From a virus, in IMG/VR virus record IMGVR_UViG_3300035034_000006, positions 1-23,400 of that record: 23,400 nucleotides of DNA; one strand, given 5' to 3'. The notes under the pieces were generated by a model. The model had not been told where the DNA came from. It saw only the letters and a list, made by a program, of their open reading frames with translations, and did not search any database. Each line of letters begins with the position of its first letter. The first letter of the stretch is position 1. Below, in pieces: positions 11,101 through 18,435 of the stretch. The translations under genes were made by a program, and so were the position numbers.

Positions 11101-11618
11101 GGCCGGCCAAATACTCCGTTTACAGGCAAAGAAGTATTTAGGATCTTAATAAACTGTTCATACCAGTTTGCGTTTGTGCTGTCGTTCCACTGTACTGTTT
11201 GGCCTTTTAGGTTTGCGCCGTTGCTGTCGATCAAGTCTTCAGAGGTACGCACTGCGGCAAACTTGAGGAAGCCGTTTGCTGCTTGGTTTCTGCTGGGGTT
11301 ATAGCTAATTAGTCGAGCAAGACGTAGTACACTTTCGCGACGTTCTGCTAGCTCTAGAAAGTTTTCTCTAGCATTTAAGTCTATGCGGAAGGCAAGGTTT
11401 TGCCCTAAGAAAGCAATAAGGTCAATCAGCGCAAGATACTCTGACGACTCAATATAGTCGTTGAAGTCTTCAGGATAGTTCTCACGCAAGTATGAGATCA
11501 TAGTGCGTCTTAGATTGTCAAAGTCATAACTCTGAAAATCTGCGTTTCGAAACGTTTGGTAAACACGCTTCCAGTCCTCTGCGACCAGTAATCTATTCTG
11601 TCTATCAGTTGCTGACAT
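8112..11618 (-). CDS. 6: Baseplate wedge protein gp6, enlarged
   Basis: This 1168-residue protein is the wedge subunit that forms the inner ring of the T4-type baseplate around the hub. The N-terminal 140 residues carry the gp6 pattern (FDNLRRTMISYLRENYPEDF, then ESSEYLALIDLIAFLGQNLA and ARLISYNPSRNQAANG). The C-terminal part, about 900-1130, is the baseplate J-type end (EVIYHPVKYKVLF, ALENWDFGDTFFFQELAAFV, MAPDLVTFIIVP). T4 gp6 has 660 residues, so about 500 extra residues lie in the middle. They include a DSDSDGVVDDPD loop at 818-829 that looks calcium-binding. The ATG at 11618 is preceded by GAGGAAAG, a good ribosome binding site, and by a late-promoter-like AATAAATA. The stop codon overlaps the ATG of the giant downstream gene. 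Family assignment is firm; the role of the insertion is unknown. Confidence 0.93.
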   Translation of the reverse strand: MSATDRQNRLLVAEDWKRVYQTFRNADFQSYDFDNLRRTMISYLRENYPEDFNDYIESSEYLALIDLIAFLGQNLAFRIDLNARENFLELAERRESVLRLARLISYNPSRNQAANGFLKFAAVRTSEDLIDSNGANLKGQTVQWNDSTNANWYEQFIKILNTSLPVNGVFGRPAKRDTVAGIPTEQYRINGLNTTVPVYSFQKTVEGKSTPFQIVSTDINDGNVIEEPPLAGNNFAYIYRDDGRGPGSSTTGFFAHFRQGILDNGQFTITQPTANQTVSIDTVNINDSDVWLYKLDSDGNEQELWTKVDSVEGNNVIYNSINRNVRNVYSVLTRVDDRINLIFSDGVFGDLPKGNFRSYYRISENRSMIITPGAMSGINFTIPYLSKTGRQEEITFTVDLQTTISNGAPTESSASIKTNAPATYYTQNRMITGEDYNVAPLAVSQEIVKVKSVNRISSGISRYFDLIDATGKYSNTNLYGNDGIVYKEFVDKSTSFTFNTQTDIEGVVINEIEPIFKNKKVNHFYYDKFPTINAVELNVYWVATSADTNTYTGFFSDSLATAEVNYLRLGNFTATSMRFVKSDSLLKFVAPQGRYFDKDNVIRIGEPTKQGDRTAIWTKVFGVAGDGAAQTLSENSGAVSLSDNIPAGAILTEIRPKLAGSLIDDVKRQIIDQTFAFNNYGLRYDVDLQQWKLIKASNLDARGSFSTGFAADISGQGLDASWLIKFETSGERYKVTYRGLRYVFESDDEIRFYYNAANKIYDSRSGKIVKDKISVMNINTQPDSTFPFTNDFDWEVLSEFRDKEGYVDNSRVELTFFDSDSDGVVDDPDLFKDIVEPEYIDPLTGKTTILEKLIVQEKYVTEAGTEDYRYVDAELRGIKLLRSETSEFLQPLSTYDDKQVFYFYDKDIFKQLDARTLVLDVISDYAARIGRDKLKFHYVHTADSDSRIDPSASNVMDTYLLTRGYDREYRLFLDGQLGYRPKPSSSDELFRSFGSTINKIKSISDEVIYHPVKYKVLFGSKAPEDLQATFKAVKNPDLVLNDNDIRARVISLVNQYFALENWDFGDTFFFQELAAFVMNRMAPDLVTFIIVPNQLDQAFGSLFEIRSEPDEIFISGASVNDVELIDEITATRLNANGKIVTTSDKSNDSGLRSSSTVGTLNSSGGLSY

Positions 11619-11640
11619 TCTGCTTTCCTCTATTGTATAG

Positions 11641-11648
11641 TATTTATT
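11641..11648 (-). promoter_or_regulatory. Late-promoter-like box before gene 6
   Basis: The minus strand reads AATAAATA, one mismatch from TATAAATA, in the 54-base gap between genes 25 and 6. The expected start near 11635 would give a leader carrying GAGGAAAG and then the gene 6 ATG, which is a normal late arrangement. Confidence 0.65.
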
Positions 11649-11672
11649 TGAATGAGATAACCGCGTATATAA

Positions 11673-12125
11673 TTACGCAACTAATCCGTTGTCTTGATCA
11701 AACTGCAATTGCATTTGTTCAGCAATACTATAGTCTAGGAAAGTGACCACGCACTCAATTTGAATACCGTTAAAATAACTGTCAACTATTACTCGGTCAA
11801 CAGAAACTCGTGGGTCGCTGTTGATTATTGATTCAACGTTCTCAACAATTGCTTGTTTAAGGCTTTCGGTTAGTGGCTCATAAAGAACGTCCCAAATAAT
11901 TGTACCAAACTCGGGGTTTTCTAACTTCTCACCCTGGCGAATATGAAAGTGATTTATGATATCTTGTTTAATTATTGCAACGTCATAGAGGCGAAACCCG
12001 TCGTTCTCAGGATTTACTGTGCTAATTCCTCGATAGACAGTATTTGCTGCCGGTTGTCTATTGGCTTGCGACTGTGTATTCTTGGATTGTACTCGTTTGT
12101 ACAGGTTCTTCTCTAATGAGCTCAT
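11673..12125 (-). CDS. 25: Baseplate wedge protein gp25
   Basis: This 150-residue protein belongs to the gp25-like wedge family shared by contractile phages and type VI secretion systems. In the T4 baseplate it sits with gp6 and gp53 in the wedge core and helps start sheath assembly. The body shows the family pattern: KQDIINHFHIRQGEKLENPEFG, then TIIWDVLYEPLTES, then a conserved end with VDRVIVDSYFNGIQIECVV. The length is close to T4 gp25 (132 residues) with about 30 extra polar residues at the N-terminus. It lies between gp5 (20 bases upstream) and gp6 (54 bases downstream). No Shine-Dalgarno sequence stands at the usual distance. Instead GATAAATA, a late-promoter-like box, lies 5-12 bases before the ATG. 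Confidence 0.93.
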   Translation of the reverse strand: MSSLEKNLYKRVQSKNTQSQANRQPAANTVYRGISTVNPENDGFRLYDVAIIKQDIINHFHIRQGEKLENPEFGTIIWDVLYEPLTESLKQAIVENVESIINSDPRVSVDRVIVDSYFNGIQIECVVTFLDYSIAEQMQLQFDQDNGLVA

Positions 12126-12130
12126 GATAG

Positions 12131-12138
12131 TATTTATC
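12131..12138 (-). promoter_or_regulatory. Late-promoter-like box before gene 25
   Basis: The minus strand reads GATAAATA, one mismatch from the T4 late consensus TATAAATA, in the 20-base gap between genes 5 and 25. The usual distance to the transcription start would place the RNA end at or next to the gene 25 ATG. Confidence 0.55.
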
Positions 12139-12146
12139 CAGAAAAA

Positions 12147-14480
12147 TTACGCAAGTGATTGACTAAACCAGGCAGATTCGTCGGCGCGCCTTGATACCAA
12201 ACCTGACAATTGCTGGCCGCCGGCTTTGTTGTACAACGTCATCTTTTTTGCTATTGTAGCGTTGTCTCGAGTACCGCCAGCAGTTACTTGATCCAACGAG
12301 CCGGTGCCTAGGTTAAACGCAAACGATGTCATAGCGTTAACTTGGCCTTCGTCCCAGTTGTAACCTTTATTTTCACCATAACTTATTACAAACTGCCTAC
12401 GACGAGCAACATCTTGCTCTAGGCGCTGGCGAGCAACTTCTTTAGTAATAACTTCATCACTGCTAAGTGCCCGGGTTCCGTAGCCGTTTGTCCATTGTCT
12501 CTCGTCCCAAAACGCCCTCGGTGCAAATCCTTCTTGCAAGATAATAAAATCAATTAGATTTTCAGGAGGAACTGATTGCGTTTGGTTGCTGGGAATTCCT
12601 AACTCGTCAGTAAATTGGGTTGTAGACACTGGCGTCGAAATGCTGCTATATTGTGGGGTGCTTGGTTGGGCAGACAACGACTGTGCAGAGTTCTTTCTAA
12701 AGGTATCTGGCGTAGACACGTAACTAGCATCTTCAACGTTCACAGGTGCGTCAGCTTCAACAATCGTAATGTCAGTCTTGGCCGAGGTAAAATCGGACGG
12801 CATAAGATTTTCGTGTTGCAGCCAAGGTTCGTGGCTTGGCATCCTCTTAACAATAGATTCAACTGTTATTTTTGCCATAGTAGACGGCACAATTTGGCTA
12901 TTAGTATGTACTAACAACGGGGTAAATTCACGTGCTTCTATTGCGTCTTGTGCTGATCCTGCTGGTCCTGCAGGACCTGCTGCACCGCCGTTTAGAGCTA
13001 CACTGGCGCCGTCTATAGCTACAACACCGCTGCCTAGTACGTTGACAGCGGCACTGCCATTGAGGTTAAGATTGGATCCTGATAACACGTTTAACGCTGC
13101 ACTGCTTTCTAGATTTAAAGCAGCGCCTGACTTTGCGTTTAACACTGCGCCAGATTCTATGTTTAGATCAGCTGATGTTTTGTGGCTAATAGTAGTAGCT
13201 AAATTAAAGATGCCCTGGACAGCTTTGACGTCAGAGTCGTTGCCTACCGTGAGTTTATGGTCGTTGCCTATCTTAGTGTCTTGGTCGTTTTTTACGTCAA
13301 CTTTCATATCGTGTTCAGCAAGGATATTAGTGTCATTCTTGCTTTCCATCTGAATGTTGCCGCCACTTTCTCTACCGCGGGCTCGCACGTTTACGTTTCT
13401 ACCGCCTTCAATGTTGACGTCCCTATCGGCAGTAAAATTTAAGTCTTGATCAGAATGTACACTTATGCTATCATGAGCATATATGTCTATCTTGCCGTTG
13501 CTGCTCATTTCGATCCAAGTTGTGCCTCGGGCATTGCCTATGTAGATAAGGTCCTCGGAGTTGTGCATAAGGATCTGGTGGCCGGTGCGAGTTCTAAAAC
13601 GCATCACTTCGTTGTGAGGAATAGTACGATCGCCTTCAAGATCACCTGCTTCTACATAAGCGTATTCCGGTGGACCTTTACTAGCTGGCGTTTTTCTTAT
13701 TAGCTTGTCGTCGCCGTCGTCCATAACAAAGCTAGAACCGCCTAGTCTGTTTACAAATACGTTGGCTTTTGTGTCGTGTTCTCCGTATAGGCCCGTAGGC
13801 GCCCCTTTGCGTTTGTCAATAGGTCCGGGGGTACTAATACCAAATACTGCGCTCGGGACTTCTCGACGAGCACTGCTAGTTGTCGTCCCTCTATGTTCAT
13901 CGCTTTCTAGACCTTGGTCTAGTAACGACTTAGTAAAGTCGTCATTATAAGGTTTGTTATACAATGTAGGGTCTTTATTGACTCCTGCTTGTACTTTCTT
14001 GTTATATTCGCCAGTTGGTAATTTCTTACCTTTTAGCTTCGACGGAGTAGCATCTGTAGTTAGCTCAGTACTGGCGCGCCCGTCTGGAACCATAAAGTTC
14101 ATGTATTGGTCTTGTACACAACCTATCCAGAAACCTCTCGAGATGTCGCCTTCGGCAAAGATGACAAGGACCTTTGTACCCGAGTCAGGCGGGACAAACC
14201 ACATACCATAAGACTTTTGAGTACTGGCATAACCGTCGTTTGCTGTAGAGTGTGCTGCGTTAGTAACACCGTAGAACGGACTAAGATACTTGACTTCAAT
14301 TGTGGTTCCTAACCTTTCAGGCAATGAACCAGCTTTGTTTTTTCGTAGCAAGTCGACCTTAAGAGTTCCCATGTAGTTGGGGTCAAGGTGGCTGACTACT
14401 ATTGCTTCAAACGGGCCGCTGCCGGTAAAGCCTAGTTCTCTTAACGATTGCGCTGCACCTGATCTTGTGTCTTTAGCCAT
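12147..14480 (-). CDS. 5: Baseplate central hub and needle protein gp5 with C-terminal lysozyme domain
   Basis: This 777-residue protein forms the membrane-piercing needle and should act on peptidoglycan as the tail tube enters the cell. Residues about 20-135 are the OB-fold domain typical of gp5/VgrG. Residues about 310-500 are beta-helical, ending in eight clear octads at 436-499 (SADLNIES, GAVLNAKS, GAALNLES and so on), as in the T4 gp5 needle. A short collagen-like GPAGPAGSA run follows at about 501-509, then a linker of about 130 residues. Residues about 640-777 are a GH24 (T4-type) lysozyme domain: E650 in ILQEG, D659 in FWDERQ and T664 in WTNGYG match the Glu-Asp-Thr triad, with one residue fewer between Asp and Thr than in T4. 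The later ITKEVARQRLEQDVA, QVNAMTSFAFNLGTGSL and GLVSRRADESAWF segments also fit. T4 gp5 carries its lysozyme before the helix, so domain order differs. AGAAGG precedes the ATG. Confidence 0.93.
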   Translation of the reverse strand: MAKDTRSGAAQSLRELGFTGSGPFEAIVVSHLDPNYMGTLKVDLLRKNKAGSLPERLGTTIEVKYLSPFYGVTNAAHSTANDGYASTQKSYGMWFVPPDSGTKVLVIFAEGDISRGFWIGCVQDQYMNFMVPDGRASTELTTDATPSKLKGKKLPTGEYNKKVQAGVNKDPTLYNKPYNDDFTKSLLDQGLESDEHRGTTTSSARREVPSAVFGISTPGPIDKRKGAPTGLYGEHDTKANVFVNRLGGSSFVMDDGDDKLIRKTPASKGPPEYAYVEAGDLEGDRTIPHNEVMRFRTRTGHQILMHNSEDLIYIGNARGTTWIEMSSNGKIDIYAHDSISVHSDQDLNFTADRDVNIEGGRNVNVRARGRESGGNIQMESKNDTNILAEHDMKVDVKNDQDTKIGNDHKLTVGNDSDVKAVQGIFNLATTISHKTSADLNIESGAVLNAKSGAALNLESSAALNVLSGSNLNLNGSAAVNVLGSGVVAIDGASVALNGGAAGPAGPAGSAQDAIEAREFTPLLVHTNSQIVPSTMAKITVESIVKRMPSHEPWLQHENLMPSDFTSAKTDITIVEADAPVNVEDASYVSTPDTFRKNSAQSLSAQPSTPQYSSISTPVSTTQFTDELGIPSNQTQSVPPENLIDFIILQEGFAPRAFWDERQWTNGYGTRALSSDEVITKEVARQRLEQDVARRRQFVISYGENKGYNWDEGQVNAMTSFAFNLGTGSLDQVTAGGTRDNATIAKKMTLYNKAGGQQLSGLVSRRADESAWFSQSLA
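12984..13175 (-). repeat. Eight tandem octapeptide repeats coding for the gp5 beta-helix needle
   Basis: Translation of this stretch of gp5 (residues 436-499) divides exactly into eight 8-residue units with a small or polar residue at position 1, hydrophobic residues at positions 4 and 6, and often Asn at 5: SADLNIES, GAVLNAKS, GAALNLES, SAALNVLS, GSNLNLNG, SAAVNVLG, SGVVAIDG, ASVALNGG. Octads of this kind build the three-stranded beta-helix of the T4 needle. Less regular repeats continue back to about residue 330. Confidence 0.85.
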
Positions 14481-14556
14481 TAAAACCTTCTCTGATTATC
14501 TACGCTGATTGTTGATTGCTATATTTCGTTGTTCTGCCGTGCATCGACCAGTTAGC
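14481..14556 (-). other. Gap between the hub-type gene and gene 5
   Basis: This 76-base gap holds the gene 5 ribosome site (AGAAGG at 14486-14491, five bases before the ATG). I see no late box, hairpin terminator or small gene in it. Confidence 0.6.
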
Positions 14557-17202
14557 CTATGCTAAGTCCTGACCTTCTCGTGGATCTCGCCCTGGCGTAT
14601 TGCCTATTATTTCGGGTTGCGTTTCTGCATTACCGGATCGTGACGTCGGTTGCTTCTCTACAACTGTCCTATTTTTACTCACGCCTTCAACAGACTGGTT
14701 CTTTCTGCGGATTAATGTTAATGCCTGAGTAAACTGATTTCCACTTATTGATGTCTCAACTGTAGTTACCTTATAAAACCCACTGAACCCCTTGACTAAG
14801 GTTGTGTCAGATTGAAATTCCATTACCCCTTGCTTGTTGTAGTCAACAGGCGTTCTAAAGTTTACCAATATGTCAACCTCGTTGCGCTGGTAATCGAGAG
14901 TACCGTCTTCAGTTAAGGTAAGTTTCTGACCACTGTTTCTTGCGCTGTAGTTGCCAAGACCACTATCGGGTATGTAATACGGATCACCCCAAATGTCAAC
15001 ATTAGCAGTAATTAAGTCAACATTACTGTTGAGCAACAGATGATGAAACTGTTTGGCCAAGTTCTTTTTGGCACTAGTTTCTGCAGAGCCGCCGGTATGC
15101 CACGAAGTAGCGTCACTATCTTTAGTCTGACTAGTAGGAGACAAATTGTCGCCCGGAGTAGTATCACGTCCTAACTCTGGTTCTGGGTCAGGACTAACTG
15201 TGGAGGTAGATGCTGGGTTAATGCTGCCGGCGCCCTGGTTATACCGATCTGCTCGTAGTGCTTCGAAGAACGCAGTATTAAACTCAATATCGAATTTTAG
15301 TACGTCTTTATTTGCTCCAGTGTAGATATAGTTGTATTCTTTTGATACTTGCCTAGCAAGCGGAGCTTCGCCCGTAAGACCTTTATTCGGGGGAACCATT
15401 ACGCTAGAATGTACTCTATAAGGAACAACGTTGTATACATAAACCTTGGGCTTGCTTCCAGTAATCGCTTCTACATTGGGTATGTCCAACACAAAACATT
15501 CTACTTCAATCTTAAACCAGGTTATCATTCCTTCGTTATCTGGATTTTCGAGTGCAGATTGGGTGTAGTTACTGATCAATACCATTTCTTCAATTATCTT
15601 TTGTATTGACATTCCTTGAGGGAACTTAAAGAGTCTCTCGTCCGGACTTATTTCTATACCATTTCTTGCATATATCTTCTTAACTCGGTCATAAGCAAAA
15701 TTACTTAACGGAAACGGTCTATCAGTACCTTCGTTGGAACTCAAAACCATTCTGCTTTGGCCAATTCGATTGATATCAGTAGTCGAACTGCCTGTTAGTG
15801 TTTGATAAATGTTGTTGTTTGCCGACGAACTTTTCTCACCAAAGAAGTTGTCAACCCTAGTAAGATATTGTTCAGTAGAAATAACATTACTATTATTAGG
15901 AGCCTCTATACTAACTGTAGCACCTTGTTCAGTGTCTGACGATCTAGTGTTTGTTGCTGATCTTGCTAAAGTTTTGGGGAACCGTATCACGTACAAGTTA
16001 GTTGCAGGCATGCCCTCTTTCTCTGCTATTTCTCTAAGTTTCTTATTCAATATTGCAGACAAGCTCTGCTCACCAAAGGACAATGCATCAGCAACAGTAG
16101 ATCCTCGAATACTAACTGGGTCGTTTATCCGTTGTGTGGTATCCGACAACGACTGTTCGTTCCACGGGAACCCCGACACTTCGTAAGTTGACCCGCCCGA
16201 CTCAACATCAAATTGCACATTATATAATTTGAACGGAATCTTTCTGCTAGCAAACTCAACAGGTTTCGAGTTTCCGTGTTCGTCCCAGCCAATAAAATCA
16301 ATCTCGAGCAAATACGGAGCGTCCAAATAGTTAAGGTAATTTGCTTTTTTTGCGGCAATTTCGAGACTTTGAAGGAAAAGGCCTAGACTATATGGTTCTT
16401 GGACCTTAAACGACAACTTGGTTGCAGTGCTCATTCCTGTTCTGTTGTTAGGACTTAGTATAGAACTCATATTAAAGTCGTCGATGAAATATTCTAAATT
16501 TCCATCTTCTTCAAAAGCAGTAGTTATTCGTTTATTGTCAATACCGCCGCCGCCGGTGCGGGCAATAGTAAAGTCTGCACCGTTTTTTCGATATGTGTTC
16601 TGCGGATCGTTAATGCTTGCTGTAGTTAATACACCTAACGATAAAATGCAGTTATAACTAACAAAGTCTTCAAGTTGATTTGGAATTGTAGAATTTGTCC
16701 CTGTAACTGACTGATATGCTGTAGGTGCGTTGGACGGCAGACTTGCTCCTGCTAATACTCGTTGCATAGATTCCTTACGAGTGAGCATACTACCGGCGCT
16801 GCCATAATATGGATTATTGGTAGCGTCATACGTTGCACTGTTGCTACCGACCAACGCACTTCCTGGGTTTTTGTCGAACTGTGCCGATAACTTCTTCTTT
16901 TGTTCTGTTGATAGCAATACTCCGCTGCCGGGCAACGGGGTTTCAAACTCCGACGGGTCGACTCCGGCTAATGTTTTGTAAATTTCTAAATCAGTACCTG
17001 TTTCCCCAGAAGCATTTACTCGTATACTTCCACTTCCCAGCGAGTCGCTGCTGGTCATATCGTTATATAACCCCAGTAGCCCGCCTTCTGTGTCTTGAGG
17101 AGTCAACCCTTGCGCCGTTGCTATTGCTCTACTTTTCTCTTCGCGGACTTGATTAGGAACGTTTGCCCGTTCTAACTGAATTCTACTCACATCGTTTGGC
17201 AT
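14557..17202 (-). CDS. Baseplate hub-type virion structural protein (881 residues)
   Basis: I do not recognise this protein by a decisive motif. It lies between gp53 and gp5, inside the baseplate operon, and is almost certainly a virion protein. In T4 the hub around gp5 is made with gp27. This protein is the only candidate here for that role, but gp27 is about 390 residues. The N-terminal 170 residues are Ser/Thr/Asn/Gly-rich and probably flexible. The ordered core includes YSLGLFLQSLEIAAKKANYL near 271-290 and APYLLEIDFIGWDEHG near 294-310. A beta-rich region around residues 545-605 and a hub-like end with VNFRTPVDYNKQGVMEFQ follow. The C-terminal 50 residues are polar. The ATG at 17202 directly follows the gp53 stop (TAA-ATG) and is preceded by AGGAGT, a good ribosome binding site. 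A 76-base gap with no evident signal except the gp5 ribosome site separates it from gp5. Hub role is inferred from context. Confidence 0.75.
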   Translation of the reverse strand: MPNDVSRIQLERANVPNQVREEKSRAIATAQGLTPQDTEGGLLGLYNDMTSSDSLGSGSIRVNASGETGTDLEIYKTLAGVDPSEFETPLPGSGVLLSTEQKKKLSAQFDKNPGSALVGSNSATYDATNNPYYGSAGSMLTRKESMQRVLAGASLPSNAPTAYQSVTGTNSTIPNQLEDFVSYNCILSLGVLTTASINDPQNTYRKNGADFTIARTGGGGIDNKRITTAFEEDGNLEYFIDDFNMSSILSPNNRTGMSTATKLSFKVQEPYSLGLFLQSLEIAAKKANYLNYLDAPYLLEIDFIGWDEHGNSKPVEFASRKIPFKLYNVQFDVESGGSTYEVSGFPWNEQSLSDTTQRINDPVSIRGSTVADALSFGEQSLSAILNKKLREIAEKEGMPATNLYVIRFPKTLARSATNTRSSDTEQGATVSIEAPNNSNVISTEQYLTRVDNFFGEKSSSANNNIYQTLTGSSTTDINRIGQSRMVLSSNEGTDRPFPLSNFAYDRVKKIYARNGIEISPDERLFKFPQGMSIQKIIEEMVLISNYTQSALENPDNEGMITWFKIEVECFVLDIPNVEAITGSKPKVYVYNVVPYRVHSSVMVPPNKGLTGEAPLARQVSKEYNYIYTGANKDVLKFDIEFNTAFFEALRADRYNQGAGSINPASTSTVSPDPEPELGRDTTPGDNLSPTSQTKDSDATSWHTGGSAETSAKKNLAKQFHHLLLNSNVDLITANVDIWGDPYYIPDSGLGNYSARNSGQKLTLTEDGTLDYQRNEVDILVNFRTPVDYNKQGVMEFQSDTTLVKGFSGFYKVTTVETSISGNQFTQALTLIRRKNQSVEGVSKNRTVVEKQPTSRSGNAETQPEIIGNTPGRDPREGQDLA

Positions 17203-17505
17203 TTATACTCCTAACACCTTCTTGAGTGTTTGTGGTTTAGGCAGAAAGATTGTTGTGCCCGCCACCATGTCGTATACTGGGTCTTTAATAACATTCATAT
17301 TGCGTTGAGCAAACACCCACCATAGTTTAGGCGATCCGTAATAGTCATATGCTAATAAATCCGGTCGGTATGTGTACTGGGTCTCAATAATGTATTTTGC
17401 GTCGTCGCTTTCTGCCGGTACTGAACGGATCCTTAATAGGTCCAGAGCTCCTAGATTCGTAATACCTGTGTCGTGCCACGGACTTGTGCTAGCATATCTT
17501 GACAT
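17203..17505 (-). CDS. 53: Baseplate wedge protein gp53
   Basis: This 100-residue protein matches the gp53 wedge family, whose fold resembles LysM. In T4, gp53 joins neighbouring wedges to each other and to the hub during baseplate assembly. The family signature is clear: RPDLLAYDYYGSPKLWWVFA, then QRNMNVIKDPVYDMVAGTTI and FLPKP. T4 gp53 has 196 residues, so this is the short marine form that keeps mainly the LysM-like core. The ATG overlaps the stop of the upstream tube-cap gene as TAATG, and its own TAA directly abuts the next ATG. The three genes are therefore likely translated in a coupled way. Confidence 0.9.
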   Translation of the reverse strand: MSRYASTSPWHDTGITNLGALDLLRIRSVPAESDDAKYIIETQYTYRPDLLAYDYYGSPKLWWVFAQRNMNVIKDPVYDMVAGTTIFLPKPQTLKKVLGV

Positions 17506-18413
17506 TATACGAATCCTTTTCCGTTAGTTACATAGTTACCGTTAACAAAATCGTTTAGGCTAAATTTTGATACTTCTTTTCTGCTGTATGTTGGTTGCAC
17601 CGTTACTGTTATTAGACTAGAACTAGGCACCCAAGCAATGCCTTTGCCGCTGTCGCTTCGAGTAAGACCATCAAGCCCAGGAGCATCGACTGGCATCGGT
17701 ACAGCAATGTAGTCAACGTCTGCCGGTAAGTCTACTGTGAAGTTGGTCACAACACAGGGCACACTATTAAACACATAGTCACCGTACCCGTTTAGTTTGA
17801 CCAGCGGGGGTGGCGAGCCTGCGTTTGCACCGCTGCCATAAAACATTTTTGTAACGCTGCGCAGATAATGTATTGCTGCTATCCAGTACCTGCCATCGTC
17901 GTCATTCTCTACTGTAAAGTCTCCAGTGATAACAATCTCCTGCACACTACTGTTGTCGTAGATTTGAAAAGGATAGTTGGTGTGTACTGGCTGAAGTGAA
18001 TTATAATTTGCCGAGTGGCTAACAATGATCGTAGGCGTATATGGAAACACTAACGCATTTGATTCCGCAAGCGGTGCTAATAATCCGGTTCTAGGAAACT
18101 GCACCGGCAAGCTAATCTTAACACGCCAGTCAGGGTTGCTTATAGAGTTGCTCCAGCTTGCAGTGCCTTCGCCGCCTTGACGTTCAGTACCAGGAAGGGG
18201 TAAATTAACGCCTCTTGCCTGCTTGGCAAACCCTGCGGCTGTGGCTATCTCGCTAATGAATTTCTTACCGATGCCAAGAGTGTTGTTGTAGGTGTTACCT
18301 AGAAAACTAGACTCGCTCTGCTCAGGCGGGTTCTTTGCGTCAATAGTGTCCCGACTGCCTTGGTATTTACTCTTGCCAGGAGTGTCGTTGTACGGATTTC
18401 TAGGGGTTGCCAT
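17505..18413 (-). CDS. 48: Baseplate tail-tube cap protein (gp48/gp54-like)
   Basis: This protein of 302 residues resembles the T4-like tube-initiation proteins gp48 and gp54, which sit on the hub and seed the tail tube. Supporting segments are DWRVKISLPVQF, TPTIIVSHSANYNSLQPVHT, VQEIVITGDFTVENDDDGRY, WIAAIHYLRSVTKMFYG and a C-terminal VTVQPTYSRKEVSKFSLNDF. The first 90 residues are polar and low in hydrophobics. An ATG also exists at 18425 in the same frame, but the ATG at 18413 is preferred because GGAG at 18420-18423 stands six bases before it, whereas the earlier ATG has no ribosome site. It is the first gene of the baseplate operon and diverges from gp55. Whether it is the orthologue of gp48 rather than gp54 cannot be settled by eye. 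Confidence 0.72.
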   Translation of the reverse strand: MATPRNPYNDTPGKSKYQGSRDTIDAKNPPEQSESSFLGNTYNNTLGIGKKFISEIATAAGFAKQARGVNLPLPGTERQGGEGTASWSNSISNPDWRVKISLPVQFPRTGLLAPLAESNALVFPYTPTIIVSHSANYNSLQPVHTNYPFQIYDNSSVQEIVITGDFTVENDDDGRYWIAAIHYLRSVTKMFYGSGANAGSPPPLVKLNGYGDYVFNSVPCVVTNFTVDLPADVDYIAVPMPVDAPGLDGLTRSDSGKGIAWVPSSSLITVTVQPTYSRKEVSKFSLNDFVNGNYVTNGKGFV

Positions 18414-18435
18414 TTTAATCTCCATTTATATCAAG

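Noticed and set aside
12769-13353. Plus-strand open frame of 194 codons opposite gene 5
   Set aside because: It lies wholly antisense to the repeat-rich needle region of gp5, whose protein is clearly real. It has no ribosome site and no recognisable motif.
17200-17208. TATAAATG across the gp53 stop and hub-gene ATG as a late promoter
   Set aside because: It arises from the abutting TAA and ATG codons, and a transcript from it would begin inside the hub gene.
18414-18425. Upstream ATG of the tube-cap gene at 18425
   Set aside because: The first ATG overlaps the GGAG that serves the second ATG at 18413 and has no ribosome site of its own.
18425-18435. TATAAATG on the minus strand just before the tube-cap gene as a late promoter
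   Set aside because: Its start would fall after the GGAG ribosome site, almost at the ATG. The box at 18436-18443 gives a sensible leader.
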